A stretch of DNA of 43,394 nt, taken from assembly GCA_002900555.1 (NCBI GenBank), contig MUGD01000026.1, forward strand, positions 1 to 43,394, read 5' to 3'. The notes under the pieces were generated by a model, which was not told where the DNA came from, ran no database searches, and saw only the letters and a list, made by a program, of their open reading frames with translations. Shown here in pieces: positions 15,308 to 23,779 of this stretch. Origin of the DNA: Thermoplasmata archaeon M9B2D. GTDB lineage: Archaea; Thermoplasmatota; E2; DHVEG-1. How positions within the stretch are numbered: the first letter of the stretch is position 1; every line of letters starts with the position of its first letter. A program made the translations under genes and the position numbers.

Positions 15308-17503
15308 ATGAGATTTAAGGATATCGAGAAATTGCATGAATTAATCGATAGCGCCTCCTTACCGAAACAAAAAATACCATCTGCGTATGAAGAAGAAAAA
15401 CTTCAAGCACTGCGAAAACGACTTTCTGATAATTCCCTAAAGGACCGCAAACAAGTATTTTCTTCAGAAGAACTAGATGGAGAATCAGATAATTTAAAAC
15501 CACGAGTGATAATCCATAAAAAGGAAGAACGCAAGAAAACGGATGAGAAAGTAATTCAGATAGACCTTAAACCACGGGAGATAACAAAAGAAAAAGAACT
15601 GCCTGAATATAAATTTGCCCTGGTTAAAGAAAATCCTTTTTCTAAAGAAGAGGTCTTTGAGATTGAGAAGGTACCTGTTTCCATGGATAGATTTTTCCGG
15701 GATAAATCACTAAAGCCATCAGATAAATCTGATTTGGGAAAAAAATCTTTACTAGCAATCTCTGCTCAGAAGGGAAAAAAGAGTACCGTACAGACGTCTC
15801 GATCGACGAGAACGCAAACAGCAGGTAGAGAAACCGCCGAAGAAAGAGACGTAAAATCAAAAGGGATATTCTCTCAAATGATACATCCGAAGAAAGAGAA
15901 GCAGAACACTGCTCCGTTGGTCTCGCAAGAACCAAAAGTCGACATACCGCAATTTGAACCAATTGAATTCACAGCAATAGAAAGTGAGAAGGAAAAATGG
16001 AAAACGTCAGAAGAAGAAATAATACAAGAAAAAGACCGGAAACAAAAAAGGATGGATGACAAACAAACAAAAAAACAAGCACGTGAAAAAGAAAAGGATA
16101 CACAACAACTGACCAAAGATCAACCGGTCGTAGAGGACCGAGAAGAAAAAACACGACTAGAATTCTTAAAAAAGGGAGAGGACCAAAGTCAGCAACATAA
16201 AAATAAAAAAGAAGAGGAAAAACAAACTCGCCTGCAGCTAAAGCAAAAGAAACGAGAGGCAAAACAGCTTGCCAAGGAACATGACAGGAAATTAAAGTTA
16301 GAGTGGTTAGAATTCAAACACGCCCAGAAAAGAAATCAGAAAAAAAAGATTCTTGAGCAAAAAAAAGCAATTGCTCTCGCAAAACAAAAACAACGGGAAG
16401 AACAACATCTTTTAAAACAACAAAAAGAAAAGTTACGATTAACACAGATAGCAACGTTAAAAAAGGAAAAAGAAACACAACAAAAACAGGAATTAAAAAT
16501 AAAACAAGACGCAGCAGAAGCAAGGGAAACACAACTGGAAAAACAACGCTTTTTTCGGCAGCAGGAAGACCATCTGCGATTCGAACAACAAGAAAGACAA
16601 AAGGAAAAAAAGAAGCCCATCGAACTATTATCTGATAAAAAGAAAACGACCGAATATCCAAGAAAGCTATCTGGTAATGCACAATTGAAACAAGAAAAGA
16701 AAGAAAAGGACAAGCAAGAACGTCTAGAATTAAAAAAGAAACAAAAAGAACAAAAGATCCATGAGAAGCAAGTCGAGAAACAACGTAAGAAATTGTTTGG
16801 CAAAAAAAGCAAGGATAAAGAACAACTGAAACAGAAAAAATTGGAAGAGAAGCAAGTAAAACAGGAAGCGGAAGAAAAAGAGCGGGAAGCAGAAAGTCTT
16901 TTAAGAGAGGAGCAGAAGAAAAAAGAACATCTTTTTTTATTAAATGAGAAGCTGGCAAAAGAAAAAGAGAAACAAGAACAAAAAATAAAAAAAATTGATG
17001 AGAAAAGAGACAGAATCTACATTAGCAACCTTGGCATGGGAAAAACAAAACAAATCGGGGGGGAAAAATCAAATCAGCAAAAAAATACGATGGAGTTAGT
17101 GCGGATTGCAGCAGAAGAAAAAGAACTACGGAAAACAAAGGCTTTTAAACGGAAGATGGAAAAAGAGCGGAAGAAAAAAGAACGAGACGAGCAACAATCC
17201 AAAAAAAAGGAAAACGATCTGGATAAGAAAAAAATGGATATCCAATTCAAAGAAGAAATCACCAAGCAAAAAATGACAAAACAACCACAGCCGTCTAACC
17301 CATTTAGTGCATTTGACAGTATTAACCAGGAAACCGCACGGCTTCTGTGTAATGTTGGTTACACCTCTATAGAGAAATTACGAAAAGCAACCGCCAGCGA
17401 TCTTGTGAAAATTGGATTGAAGAGAAAAAATGCTCAACGAATCATTGCCGAATGCGAAGAGTTCGTTGAATGGGAAGTTATTGATGAAACTGACCATTTT
17501 TAG
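15308..17503 (+). CDS. Large charged coiled-coil protein with C-terminal helix-hairpin-helix domain
   Basis: I do not recognise a named family. With the ATG at 15308 the product is 731 residues. Residues 1-210 are mixed, with segments EYKFALVKENPF and FEPIEFTAIE that look like short linear motifs. About 215-660 is almost entirely Lys, Glu, Gln and Arg, a long heptad-like coiled coil with almost no Pro or Gly. The last 60 residues form an HhH-like module (NQETARLLCNVGYTSIEKLRKA, then LVKIGLKRKNAQRIIAE). The start is chosen for the GGTGAG about 12 bases before it and a TATA-like TTTATTAATA at about 15257; in-frame ATGs exist at 15230 and 15290. A nucleic-acid-binding or scaffolding role is inference. 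Confidence 0.75.
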   Translation: MRFKDIEKLHELIDSASLPKQKIPSAYEEEKLQALRKRLSDNSLKDRKQVFSSEELDGESDNLKPRVIIHKKEERKKTDEKVIQIDLKPREITKEKELPEYKFALVKENPFSKEEVFEIEKVPVSMDRFFRDKSLKPSDKSDLGKKSLLAISAQKGKKSTVQTSRSTRTQTAGRETAEERDVKSKGIFSQMIHPKKEKQNTAPLVSQEPKVDIPQFEPIEFTAIESEKEKWKTSEEEIIQEKDRKQKRMDDKQTKKQAREKEKDTQQLTKDQPVVEDREEKTRLEFLKKGEDQSQQHKNKKEEEKQTRLQLKQKKREAKQLAKEHDRKLKLEWLEFKHAQKRNQKKKILEQKKAIALAKQKQREEQHLLKQQKEKLRLTQIATLKKEKETQQKQELKIKQDAAEARETQLEKQRFFRQQEDHLRFEQQERQKEKKKPIELLSDKKKTTEYPRKLSGNAQLKQEKKEKDKQERLELKKKQKEQKIHEKQVEKQRKKLFGKKSKDKEQLKQKKLEEKQVKQEAEEKEREAESLLREEQKKKEHLFLLNEKLAKEKEKQEQKIKKIDEKRDRIYISNLGMGKTKQIGGEKSNQQKNTMELVRIAAEEKELRKTKAFKRKMEKERKKKERDEQQSKKKENDLDKKKMDIQFKEEITKQKMTKQPQPSNPFSAFDSINQETARLLCNVGYTSIEKLRKATASDLVKIGLKRKNAQRIIAECEEFVEWEVIDETDHF

Positions 17504-17589
17504 AGAGGACCGCAATCTCTATACCAAGAGTGCAGTGGTTCTTCTTAAAAATTAAAAAACTAATCTGTTCTTTGTTTTCATTATTCATG

Positions 17590-18408
17590 TCATGTCTTGC
17601 TCATCGCTTTGCGTTTTTTCAAATAATCGTACACATCAAGGATAATTGGTATAGAGACAAGTATTGCGATAACGATACCTAGACAAATCAAGCTATCCTG
17701 ATGGACATTTCCAACGGTATTTTTTCCGTGGAGGATATCCTCAAAAAAGAGGTTGATGGTTCCAAGCCAGGGGATTTCAAGTCGTGCTTTTCCAGATATC
17801 CATTCTACTTTTATCGGTTGAGGGCAAATATCAGTGATCTGGTCGATTATCTCATTGTTATCTCCTTTTGTGATAAACCCTGAATGCGTCCATCCTGGAT
17901 CGCGATTATACAAACCTAACTGAGGAATAGTAAGGCTGGTTTCGTTGTAAATTCCATAATCGACGATGGTATAGGTTGTCCTGCCGTGTGTCGCTTCGAC
18001 ATCAACCCAGCACATTGCTCGATGAATTATCTGTGATACATCGGTTCTTCCTAAAGGTTTATAAATAATCACATCCCCATAATCACCATAGGTTTGCCAA
18101 CCATTCTCTGCTTCTGCCCCTAGTATAGGGCCACCGTGTGGTATCACATCACTTCTCCTTGTCACCTTCTGAACAAGAACCATATCACCTGCATCAATCG
18201 TTCCTAGTCGACCAAAGGGAGAATTAGGATGCTCCATACTCCCTGATTCAATTGCAACCATCGGAGCAGCAAACCATTGACCAGTATATCCCCATAAAAT
18301 CATTAAGATAATAAAGACGGCTAGAAGCGCAACAACGACATCTCGAATAATGGAAATTTTATTGTCTTCACTTTTCCAAAATCGGATCAACATTTTCTTG
18401 ATATTCAT
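17590..18408 (-). CDS. Signal peptidase I, archaeal S26B type
   Basis: The 272-residue membrane protease has an N-terminal transmembrane helix (about 22-42), the catalytic Ser57 in SGSMEHP, the His129 that replaces the bacterial lysine (IIHRAMCW), and an Asp at 183 in TKGDNNEIID. A second helix lies near the C-terminus (about 240-258). It removes signal peptides from secreted proteins such as those at 1659 and 20603. The insertion between Ser and His is longer than in minimal archaeal enzymes. I prefer ATG 18408; a TTG at 18420 is also in frame. It follows nob1 on the same strand. Confidence 0.88.
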   Translation of the reverse strand: MNIKKMLIRFWKSEDNKISIIRDVVVALLAVFIILMILWGYTGQWFAAPMVAIESGSMEHPNSPFGRLGTIDAGDMVLVQKVTRRSDVIPHGGPILGAEAENGWQTYGDYGDVIIYKPLGRTDVSQIIHRAMCWVDVEATHGRTTYTIVDYGIYNETSLTIPQLGLYNRDPGWTHSGFITKGDNNEIIDQITDICPQPIKVEWISGKARLEIPWLGTINLFFEDILHGKNTVGNVHQDSLICLGIVIAILVSIPIILDVYDYLKKRKAMSKT

Positions 18409-18420
18409 ATGCTCACACAA

Positions 18421-18936
18421 TCAGAGGTATTTTTTGCGTAGAGGAGAACTTTTTGTAGACGTTCCACAGATAGGACAGATTTTTGTAATCTCATTAAACT
18501 GTTTTCCGCACCCAGGACAACGAGAGACCCATTTAAACTTTTTTGTTATTTCTTTGTGCATGAACCCCTCAAATTTGATATGCAATATAGAAGCAACATT
18601 CTGAATTGAATAATCATCACTAAGAATGATCGCCTCTTTGTAATGCTCTTTGTTGATGTCAAGAGCCAATGCGACCACCTCTATATCTGCGATAGAAAGC
18701 CTGCGATCATCACCGCTTTGTTGAGCTATTGTTCGTACAACATTCAATGCTGCCTGTGATGGCATATGAATCGTAAGACCTGTCTCTTTAAGGAGTTCAA
18801 AGGTTCGGAAATCCCTTCCACCAGGGCTAAATTCATCAGAAACACCAGGGGTGGTTACAAGCGATGCGTTATCAATAGATATGGGTTTTCCTGAAAGGAT
18901 TGCTGATGTATCGATGACAAACACCTTTGTTTTCAT
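18421..18936 (-). CDS. nob1: Nob1 endonuclease (PIN domain plus zinc ribbon)
   Basis: This 171-residue protein has an N-terminal PIN domain starting VFVIDTSAIL (Asp9), further acidic residues in SIADIEVVALALD and IILSDDYSIQN, and a C-terminal zinc ribbon of CPGCG and CPICG. Nob1 cuts the 3' end of 16S/18S rRNA precursor during small-subunit maturation. The gene lies between hisS (11 bases upstream) and the signal peptidase, all on the minus strand. The C-terminus (SSPLRKKYL) is the usual basic tail. Confidence 0.94.
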   Translation of the reverse strand: MKTKVFVIDTSAILSGKPISIDNASLVTTPGVSDEFSPGGRDFRTFELLKETGLTIHMPSQAALNVVRTIAQQSGDDRRLSIADIEVVALALDINKEHYKEAIILSDDYSIQNVASILHIKFEGFMHKEITKKFKWVSRCPGCGKQFNEITKICPICGTSTKSSPLRKKYL

Positions 18937-18947
18937 TCAAAACCCTT

Positions 18948-20222
18948 TTACACGCCAGGTTTCTTTAGTTTTGAGTAAATCTCTGTAATTGCCACTGTTT
19001 CTTGATTGCCGGTTTTCATGTCCCGAACCGTGACAGTGTTCTTCTCCAATTCCTTTGGCCCGACAATGATGACTCGCTTGGCATGTTTTGCATCCGCATA
19101 TTTCAAGGATTTACCTATACCTCGTCGGAGCTGGTCAAAATCAACAGAAAGACCATGGCCCCGTAACTCCTGGGAAATCTGAATGGATGTTGGAATCATG
19201 TCTGGGTTCACCGGAACGATGAATACATCAAGCTTCAAAGGTGGGAACGCAAATCCCTCTTCTTCCAAAGCAAGAATCGTTCTGTCAAATCCTATCGCAA
19301 AACCAGAGGTGGGAACCTCAGAGCCTCCAAATAAGGAAACAAGTTCGTAGGAACCGCCTCCACATAACTGTTTTTCAGCCCCAAGGACTGGCGCATCGAT
19401 TTCAAAGACCAAGCCTTTGTAATAATCAAGTCCCCGTACGATGCTTAATTTAATTTCATATTCGCTGATATGAAAAGCATTTTTTAGTAAACTAAGGATT
19501 GTTTCCATAGCGGCGAGCTCTTTTATCGCAGCGGGGTCAGTATCGATACATCCTCGGATTTCATTGATATCTGATGTTTGAAGGACGTTAATGAATTTTT
19601 CTGCATCATACTCAGAAACATTACAATCCCGTAACAAACTTTTTACATCATCGAACTGAGCTTTATCAATGAACGGTAACAGTCTTTTTTGATCATCTTC
19701 AAGGAGATGTAAGTTTTTTAAAATAGCACCTACGATTGTAAGATTACCTATGTTCAGTCGAATGTTCTTCAGACCTGTGTTTTTTAAAAGGGTAAACGCC
19801 AGAGCCAGTATCTCTGCAGTCGCTTCATAGGTATCCGTCCCAATAATCTCACAACCTGCCTGCTGGAACTCCCGATATCTGCCCTTCTGCGGTCGGTCAT
19901 AGCGATAGCAGTTTCCAAAATAAAATAATTTAAGTGGTTTTGGTTCCATCTGTAGCTTTTCGATATAACACCGAATTACGGGAGCGGTCAGCTCTGGACG
20001 TAACGCTAACGCTCGTCCGCCTTTATCGGTAAACGTGTAGAGTTCATTGATGATGGATTCACCGGATTTTGCTGTGAAGAGTTCCAAGTTTTCGAAAGTC
20101 GGTGTCTGGATTTCTCCGTATCCAAACGAAGTAAAGGTCGCAGCCATAGTTTGTTCTACATAGCGACGTTTCTGCATTTCATCTGGAGTAAAGTCACGTG
20201 TTCCTCGAGGTACTTGAAACAT
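18948..20222 (-). CDS. hisS: Histidyl-tRNA synthetase
   Basis: A 424-residue class II synthetase. It begins with the family signature VPRGTRDFTPDE, shows motif 2 in FGNCYRYDRPQKGRYREF with the following QQAGCEIIG, the histidine A motif VRGLDYYKGLVFE, and motif 3 in GFAIGFDRTILAL. The C-terminal 90 residues form the anticodon-binding domain. It starts with ATG directly downstream of an A/T-rich promoter-like region and appears leaderless. It is the first gene of a unit with nob1 and the signal peptidase. Confidence 0.97.
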   Translation of the reverse strand: MFQVPRGTRDFTPDEMQKRRYVEQTMAATFTSFGYGEIQTPTFENLELFTAKSGESIINELYTFTDKGGRALALRPELTAPVIRCYIEKLQMEPKPLKLFYFGNCYRYDRPQKGRYREFQQAGCEIIGTDTYEATAEILALAFTLLKNTGLKNIRLNIGNLTIVGAILKNLHLLEDDQKRLLPFIDKAQFDDVKSLLRDCNVSEYDAEKFINVLQTSDINEIRGCIDTDPAAIKELAAMETILSLLKNAFHISEYEIKLSIVRGLDYYKGLVFEIDAPVLGAEKQLCGGGSYELVSLFGGSEVPTSGFAIGFDRTILALEEEGFAFPPLKLDVFIVPVNPDMIPTSIQISQELRGHGLSVDFDQLRRGIGKSLKYADAKHAKRVIIVGPKELEKNTVTVRDMKTGNQETVAITEIYSKLKKPGV

Positions 20223-20602
20223 ACGCAGTCGTATAGTAGGATTTCTTTAATTATGTTTCTCTAACAATGAACTGAATATCACAGGTGGTAAATCCTTTGA
20301 AATCGATTACGGATGTGTTCTCCTGAAAGTCCTGCCGTTCTCGGGAATAATTTGAAAAAAGAAACAAAACTTTCTTTTATTAGCCTTTGTCTGTAAACTG
20401 CATCACTGCTCTCCCTGAACTCATAGGGTTTATTTCATGGTACAGGAGAAAAGATTTGAACACGAGTTTAGTCATATTATTGTGATTGATAGATACTAAT
20501 TATTCCTATTGGAGATAAAAATAGGTTATATCCGGTTTTCTCCGAACATTTACGATTGTTTATTATACTTACAAATATACACAGGATAATTTAGTGATAA
20601 CC
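20223..20602. other. Divergent intergenic region with promoters for hisS and the lipoprotein gene
   Basis: About 380 bases without a convincing gene. It should hold the minus-strand hisS promoter near 20245-20255 and the plus-strand TATA-like TTTATTATA at about 20559-20567 for the lipoprotein gene. A weak GTTCAAATC (tRNA T-loop-like) occurs on the minus strand at 20453-20461 but cannot form a T stem. I see no structured RNA with confidence. Confidence 0.4.
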
Positions 20603-21550
20603 ATGAAAAAACAAATTACGATAATCTGTATAATAGCACTGTTCCTTTTTGTTGGACTTACGGGGTGTTTTGGAGAAGAAGGCAAAAAAACAATAGTAAT
20701 CCAAGAATTAATTGACGCTGCCTTCCCAGAGGACACAATAAATATTCCAGTTGGAATATATTATGAACATATCACAATTGATAAACCTATTAATTTAATT
20801 GGTGAAGATAAAAATAACACAATCATAGAAAGCGATTGGATTAATGATACAGTATATGTATGTGCAAATAATGTAACTATTAGTGAATTCACTATAAAAA
20901 ATGGTTTGATTGGCGTTCATTTATCTTCATGTCATAACACCACGATTACAAACAATATTATCTCCAATAATGCAGATTTGAATAAATATGTAGATTTAAC
21001 AGGTATACAACTAAAATTACCACTATGGCCTACTGTTGCAGGCATATATCTACGAGAAAGCAAAGGTAACTTGATTCATAACAATATCATTATAGACAAT
21101 GTTGGCAGTAGTATCGTTCTTTGCCTTAATTCTGATAGTAACTATATTTCTGATAACATTATCACAAATAATTCCCACGGTATTTACTCCTACTCTTCTT
21201 GCTCCAATACAATTACTAATAATAACATCAGCAGAAATACTTATTATGGTATTATTGCACTAGAAGATAGTGAAAATAATAGGGTTTTTAATAATAATTT
21301 ATTAGGAAACACTCAGAATGCCTATGATGAATGTAACAACACATGGGATAACTTAATCATGGAGATGAATGGCACTCAATATGTAAAAGGCAATTACTGG
21401 AGCGATTATGAAAAGCAATATCCAAATGCTGTACAAAGCCCAATAATTGATATTGATGGAAATGAATATGTCATATGGAGACTTCAATATAATATCACTG
21501 GCGGGAATAATAAAGATAGATATCCCTTAGTAAATCCAGTTGATATTTGA
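20603..21550 (+). CDS. Lipoprotein with right-handed beta-helix (NosD/PbH1-like) repeats
   Basis: The 315-residue product has a lipoprotein signal: MKK, a hydrophobic core, then LTGC with the lipidated Cys. Residues about 35-240 are parallel beta-helix repeats marked by NNxI/NNTI ladders such as TTITNNIISNN and SNTITNNNISRN. A C-terminal block (GNYWSDYEKQYPN, then PIIDIDGNEYV) matches the cap often seen after NosD-type helices in archaeal surface proteins. These usually bind or cleave polysaccharides; no catalytic set is visible. The ATG at 20603 is chosen for GTGAT six bases before it and an upstream TATA-like box. The AT content is clearly higher than in neighbouring housekeeping genes, suggesting an accessory origin. 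Confidence 0.8.
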   Translation: MKKQITIICIIALFLFVGLTGCFGEEGKKTIVIQELIDAAFPEDTINIPVGIYYEHITIDKPINLIGEDKNNTIIESDWINDTVYVCANNVTISEFTIKNGLIGVHLSSCHNTTITNNIISNNADLNKYVDLTGIQLKLPLWPTVAGIYLRESKGNLIHNNIIIDNVGSSIVLCLNSDSNYISDNIITNNSHGIYSYSSCSNTITNNNISRNTYYGIIALEDSENNRVFNNNLLGNTQNAYDECNNTWDNLIMEMNGTQYVKGNYWSDYEKQYPNAVQSPIIDIDGNEYVIWRLQYNITGGNNKDRYPLVNPVDI

Positions 21551-21553
21551 TTT

Positions 21554-21576
21554 ATGCAAGGGGGGATTTGAACCCA
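21554..21576 (-). repeat. tRNA 3'-end-like fragment A
   Basis: The minus strand reads GGGTTCAAATCCCCCCTTGCA: a T-loop TTCAAAT with three G-C stem pairs, followed by a short acceptor-like end. A poly-A run (plus strand) replaces the rest of any tRNA. It resembles fragment C on the other side of the gene at 21701-22474. Confidence 0.35.
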
Positions 21577-21700
21577 AAAAAAAAAAAAAAATAGATGTAA
21601 AATTTAATCTTTGACCCTGTGGGAACTAAAGGAAGGCAGTGAACGGAATTTGAACTCCTGATTAGTGGTTTTTGATAACGATTGAAAGATAGTTTTTTAT

Positions 21701-22474
21701 CTATGTATTCAGTTTTTCGTATTCTGTTCCAAATGTACGAAAATATGCTGCAAAACCCATGCAATACCAAAAAGAATATGAACAGAAAATGAACCCAATG
21801 AACCCAATTATTTTAGTGAAAGAATCTTTTAGCCAAACACGAAAATCAGGTAAAAGTCCATCACCTACTGTTATCAGTGCTCCGTCGAAGCATATAATTC
21901 TATCCCGTAAATTAAATGTTCTAATTTTATATCCGGTGATATAAAATAAAACCATGAAAGTAGCGAGTTTTATGGGTAGAATAACTGATTGAAAACCAAA
22001 ACGACCTGAAAATTTGCACAATATATTAATGTAAATCTTATTGCCTTGATTCTTTTGGTTTTTCTGTTTTAGAAAGTCGTTCATGTCACTTGATGCGATG
22101 TGCTCTAATTTTTGTTGTGTCAATCCAAGTCTCTGTGCGTTCTCTTTCGTTCTTTCCTGTAATGTATCCCAAGTGATTTTTTCAGGGATAAGTTTATATT
22201 TCTTGTAAATAGACAACTGCAAGGTTATATTATTATTGGTCTCATTTAATTCTGCATTGAATTGTTCCATTTGTTCATATGACATCTTTACCATAGAGTT
22301 TTCAACTGTTCCATCTGCTTTATACACAAAAACAGAAATCGTAACTTTGTCTTTGTTTTGAGGAGGAGAAAATATTTTTGATAGAATAGATTCGTTGTAC
22401 GCACTAAGTGATGGTGAGAGCACTATTGTAGCGAACAATACAGTAATTCCAATTGTCAAATATTTTCTCTTCAT
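21701..22474 (-). CDS. Secreted/membrane protein of unknown function
   Basis: I do not recognise this 257-residue protein. It has an N-terminal signal sequence (MKRKYLTIGITVLFATIVLSPSLSAY). Residues 30-130 are soluble and helical, with VTISVFVYKADGTVENSMVKMSYEQM, two sequons, and TQQKLEHI. Residues about 150-245 contain several hydrophobic segments, probably three membrane helices (AVILPIKLATFMVLFYI-like, then GFIGFIFCSYSFWYCMGFAAYF). It lies between two tRNA-end-like fragments and next to the lipoprotein gene, in an AT-rich patch. Envelope location is inferred; no function is assigned. Confidence 0.6.
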   Translation of the reverse strand: MKRKYLTIGITVLFATIVLSPSLSAYNESILSKIFSPPQNKDKVTISVFVYKADGTVENSMVKMSYEQMEQFNAELNETNNNITLQLSIYKKYKLIPEKITWDTLQERTKENAQRLGLTQQKLEHIASSDMNDFLKQKNQKNQGNKIYINILCKFSGRFGFQSVILPIKLATFMVLFYITGYKIRTFNLRDRIICFDGALITVGDGLLPDFRVWLKDSFTKIIGFIGFIFCSYSFWYCMGFAAYFRTFGTEYEKLNT

Positions 22475-22869
22475 TGAATCTCCTTATAATGCTATGCTAA
22501 TACATAGCACTAAATGCAAATTTTGTATATAAATTTTTGCAGGGGAAGGAATTTGAACCCTTGGAATGATTTAAAGGGTTTGAAAAATAAACACATTAGA
22601 GGTTCGCAGAGGTTAAAAACCCCTTCAGAGTGATAGTTTCTCGGTTTGATTAGACCCTTTCCCTTCTCTTACAGGCTTTAAACGGTCCTATAGAACCCTT
22701 TTTGTAAACAATAAGGATAAGGGTTAATAGACTGACGTTTAAAGGAGCGGAAACGACCCTATAAAGCCTCAATTTCTCGGAGTAAAAATAGCCTCGGGAT
22801 TAATAGAAACCTTCTTTTATCAGTATCTGTTACCCCTCATGAATTTCTCTTTCATAGAGGTTGATCTAT
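22475..22869. other. Non-coding stretch upstream of bioY with tRNA-like fragment and degenerate G/C-block repeats
   Basis: Nearly 400 bases without a gene on either strand. The first part contains tRNA-end-like fragment C. The rest has short recurring words (AACCCCTT, AACCCTTT, GAGGTT twice, TTTCTCGG twice, GATTAATAGA-type) without a clean repeat unit. A weak TATA-like CTTTTATCAG near 22815 could serve bioY. I cannot assign a structured RNA. Confidence 0.35.
22538..22563 (-). repeat. tRNA 3'-end-like fragment C
   Basis: The minus strand reads AAGGGTTCAAATTCCTTCCCCTGCA without spaces: a five-pair T stem (AAGGG/TCCTT, one G-T), the loop TTCAAAT, and an acceptor-like CCCCTGC plus A. A GAAGGGG 89 bases upstream could pair with six of seven acceptor bases, but no D arm or anticodon arm can be built between them. 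It is best read as a tRNA relic or attachment-site remnant. Confidence 0.4.
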
Positions 22870-23514
22870 ATGGAAATAACAATGTATGTAAATAAATACA
22901 GGTATGCTCGCTACGCATTTTTCAAATGGCGCTACCAACTTGAAGTGTACAACAAAGTCATTCTCGCAGTAAGTTTTGCTTGTATCACAGCACTTCTGGC
23001 ACAAGTGCGTTTTTATCTCCCTGGATCGCCCGTTCCCCTGACAGGGCAGACGTTTGCGGTCCTGCTAAGCGCAGTGGTTCTAGGTAAATGGTGGGGCGGC
23101 ATTAGTCAAAGCATGTATCTTGGCATTGGTCTTGTGGGAGTACCATGGTTTGCTGGCATGAACGGTGGATTTTCGTACCTTGCAGGTCCAACTGGTGGGT
23201 ATCTTATTGGTTTTGTGCTAGCCGCGTTCTTCCTTGGACATTGCGTTGATACTTATGTTCAATCGCGGAGATACTGGACGATGTTTGCTTTGATGCTGTG
23301 CGCTAATTTCGGAATTGTCTTTGGACTTGGTTTACTACAGCTGTATGGTTGGTTATCATTAAGCGGTGCATCCGTTGATCTCTGGGGTCTGCTCCTCATG
23401 GGTCTTATCCCATTTATCATTGGTGATACGATAAAGATAGCGGTTGCTGCTGGGATAGCAGGTGGCATTACACCAAAACAAGCGTATGCAAATGAGGTCG
23501 ATGCGATAAAATAA
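22870..23514 (+). CDS. bioY: Biotin transporter substrate-binding protein BioY
   Basis: A 214-residue membrane protein with about six helices. The motifs PGSPVPLTGQTFAVLL and YLGIGLVGVPWFAG, GGFSYLAGPTGGYLIGF are classic BioY signatures. BioY is the S component of ECF biotin transporters; no EcfA or EcfT gene is adjacent, so it may share energising modules encoded elsewhere or act alone. The ATG at 22870 is chosen for the AGAGGTTGAT Shine-Dalgarno just before it; a TTG at 22861 lies within that site. It has an unusually basic and aromatic N-terminus (YVNKYRYARYAFFKWRY). Confidence 0.93.
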   Translation: MEITMYVNKYRYARYAFFKWRYQLEVYNKVILAVSFACITALLAQVRFYLPGSPVPLTGQTFAVLLSAVVLGKWWGGISQSMYLGIGLVGVPWFAGMNGGFSYLAGPTGGYLIGFVLAAFFLGHCVDTYVQSRRYWTMFALMLCANFGIVFGLGLLQLYGWLSLSGASVDLWGLLLMGLIPFIIGDTIKIAVAAGIAGGITPKQAYANEVDAIK

Positions 23515-23520
23515 GACAAT

Positions 23521-23536
23521 CGACTCTTTTTTTTTT
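23521..23536 (+). terminator. T-rich stretch between convergent bioY and AbrB-type genes
   Basis: A long run of T follows the bioY stop and overlaps the end of the opposite-strand AbrB-type gene. It fits the oligo-T type of archaeal terminator. Confidence 0.4.
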
Positions 23537-23714
23537 ATTTTACTTTTGTCAGAAAGATAGTGTGGTTTTTCAGCACAACCCATTTAAGTTTATCACCGTC
23601 TTTTAAATCGAAAAGTTCTGTAACCTCAGAGGGGACCGTAATCCTTCTACGTGACCCACGTATCGTAATTGCTGTTTCTCGTATACATTTGACGTTCTCC
23701 AGTTCAATTTTCAT
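23535..23714 (-). CDS. AbrB/SpoVT-type swapped-hairpin DNA-binding protein
   Basis: This 59-residue gene was read directly from the minus strand. The core SRRRITVPSEVTELFDLKDGDKLKWVVL followed by a hydrophobic strand is the classic AbrB/MazE-type swapped-hairpin, so it most likely binds DNA as a dimer. It has a strong AAAGGAGTGA Shine-Dalgarno and starts 65 bases after the pstB stop, in the place where archaeal pst operons often have phoU, some of which carry an AbrB domain. A regulator of the pst operon is therefore plausible; an antitoxin is less likely because no toxin gene is adjacent. Confidence 0.8.
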   Translation of the reverse strand: MKIELENVKCIRETAITIRGSRRRITVPSEVTELFDLKDGDKLKWVVLKNHTIFLTKVK

Positions 23715-23779
23715 TGTGTCTCACTCCTTTTTTCTTATATTTTATTATCTCTTATTATTAAATATCCACTTATAACTCT

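Noticed and set aside
15642..17265. Long open frames on the strand opposite the coiled-coil gene (up to about 214 codons)
   Set aside because: They mirror the Lys/Glu/Gln codon bias of the real gene, giving Phe/Leu/Ser/Val-rich translations with no family motifs or ribosome binding sites.
22538..22626. Complete 89-base tRNA gene on the minus strand
   Set aside because: The acceptor ends pair at six of seven bases and the T arm is good, but no D arm or anticodon stem can be formed in between.
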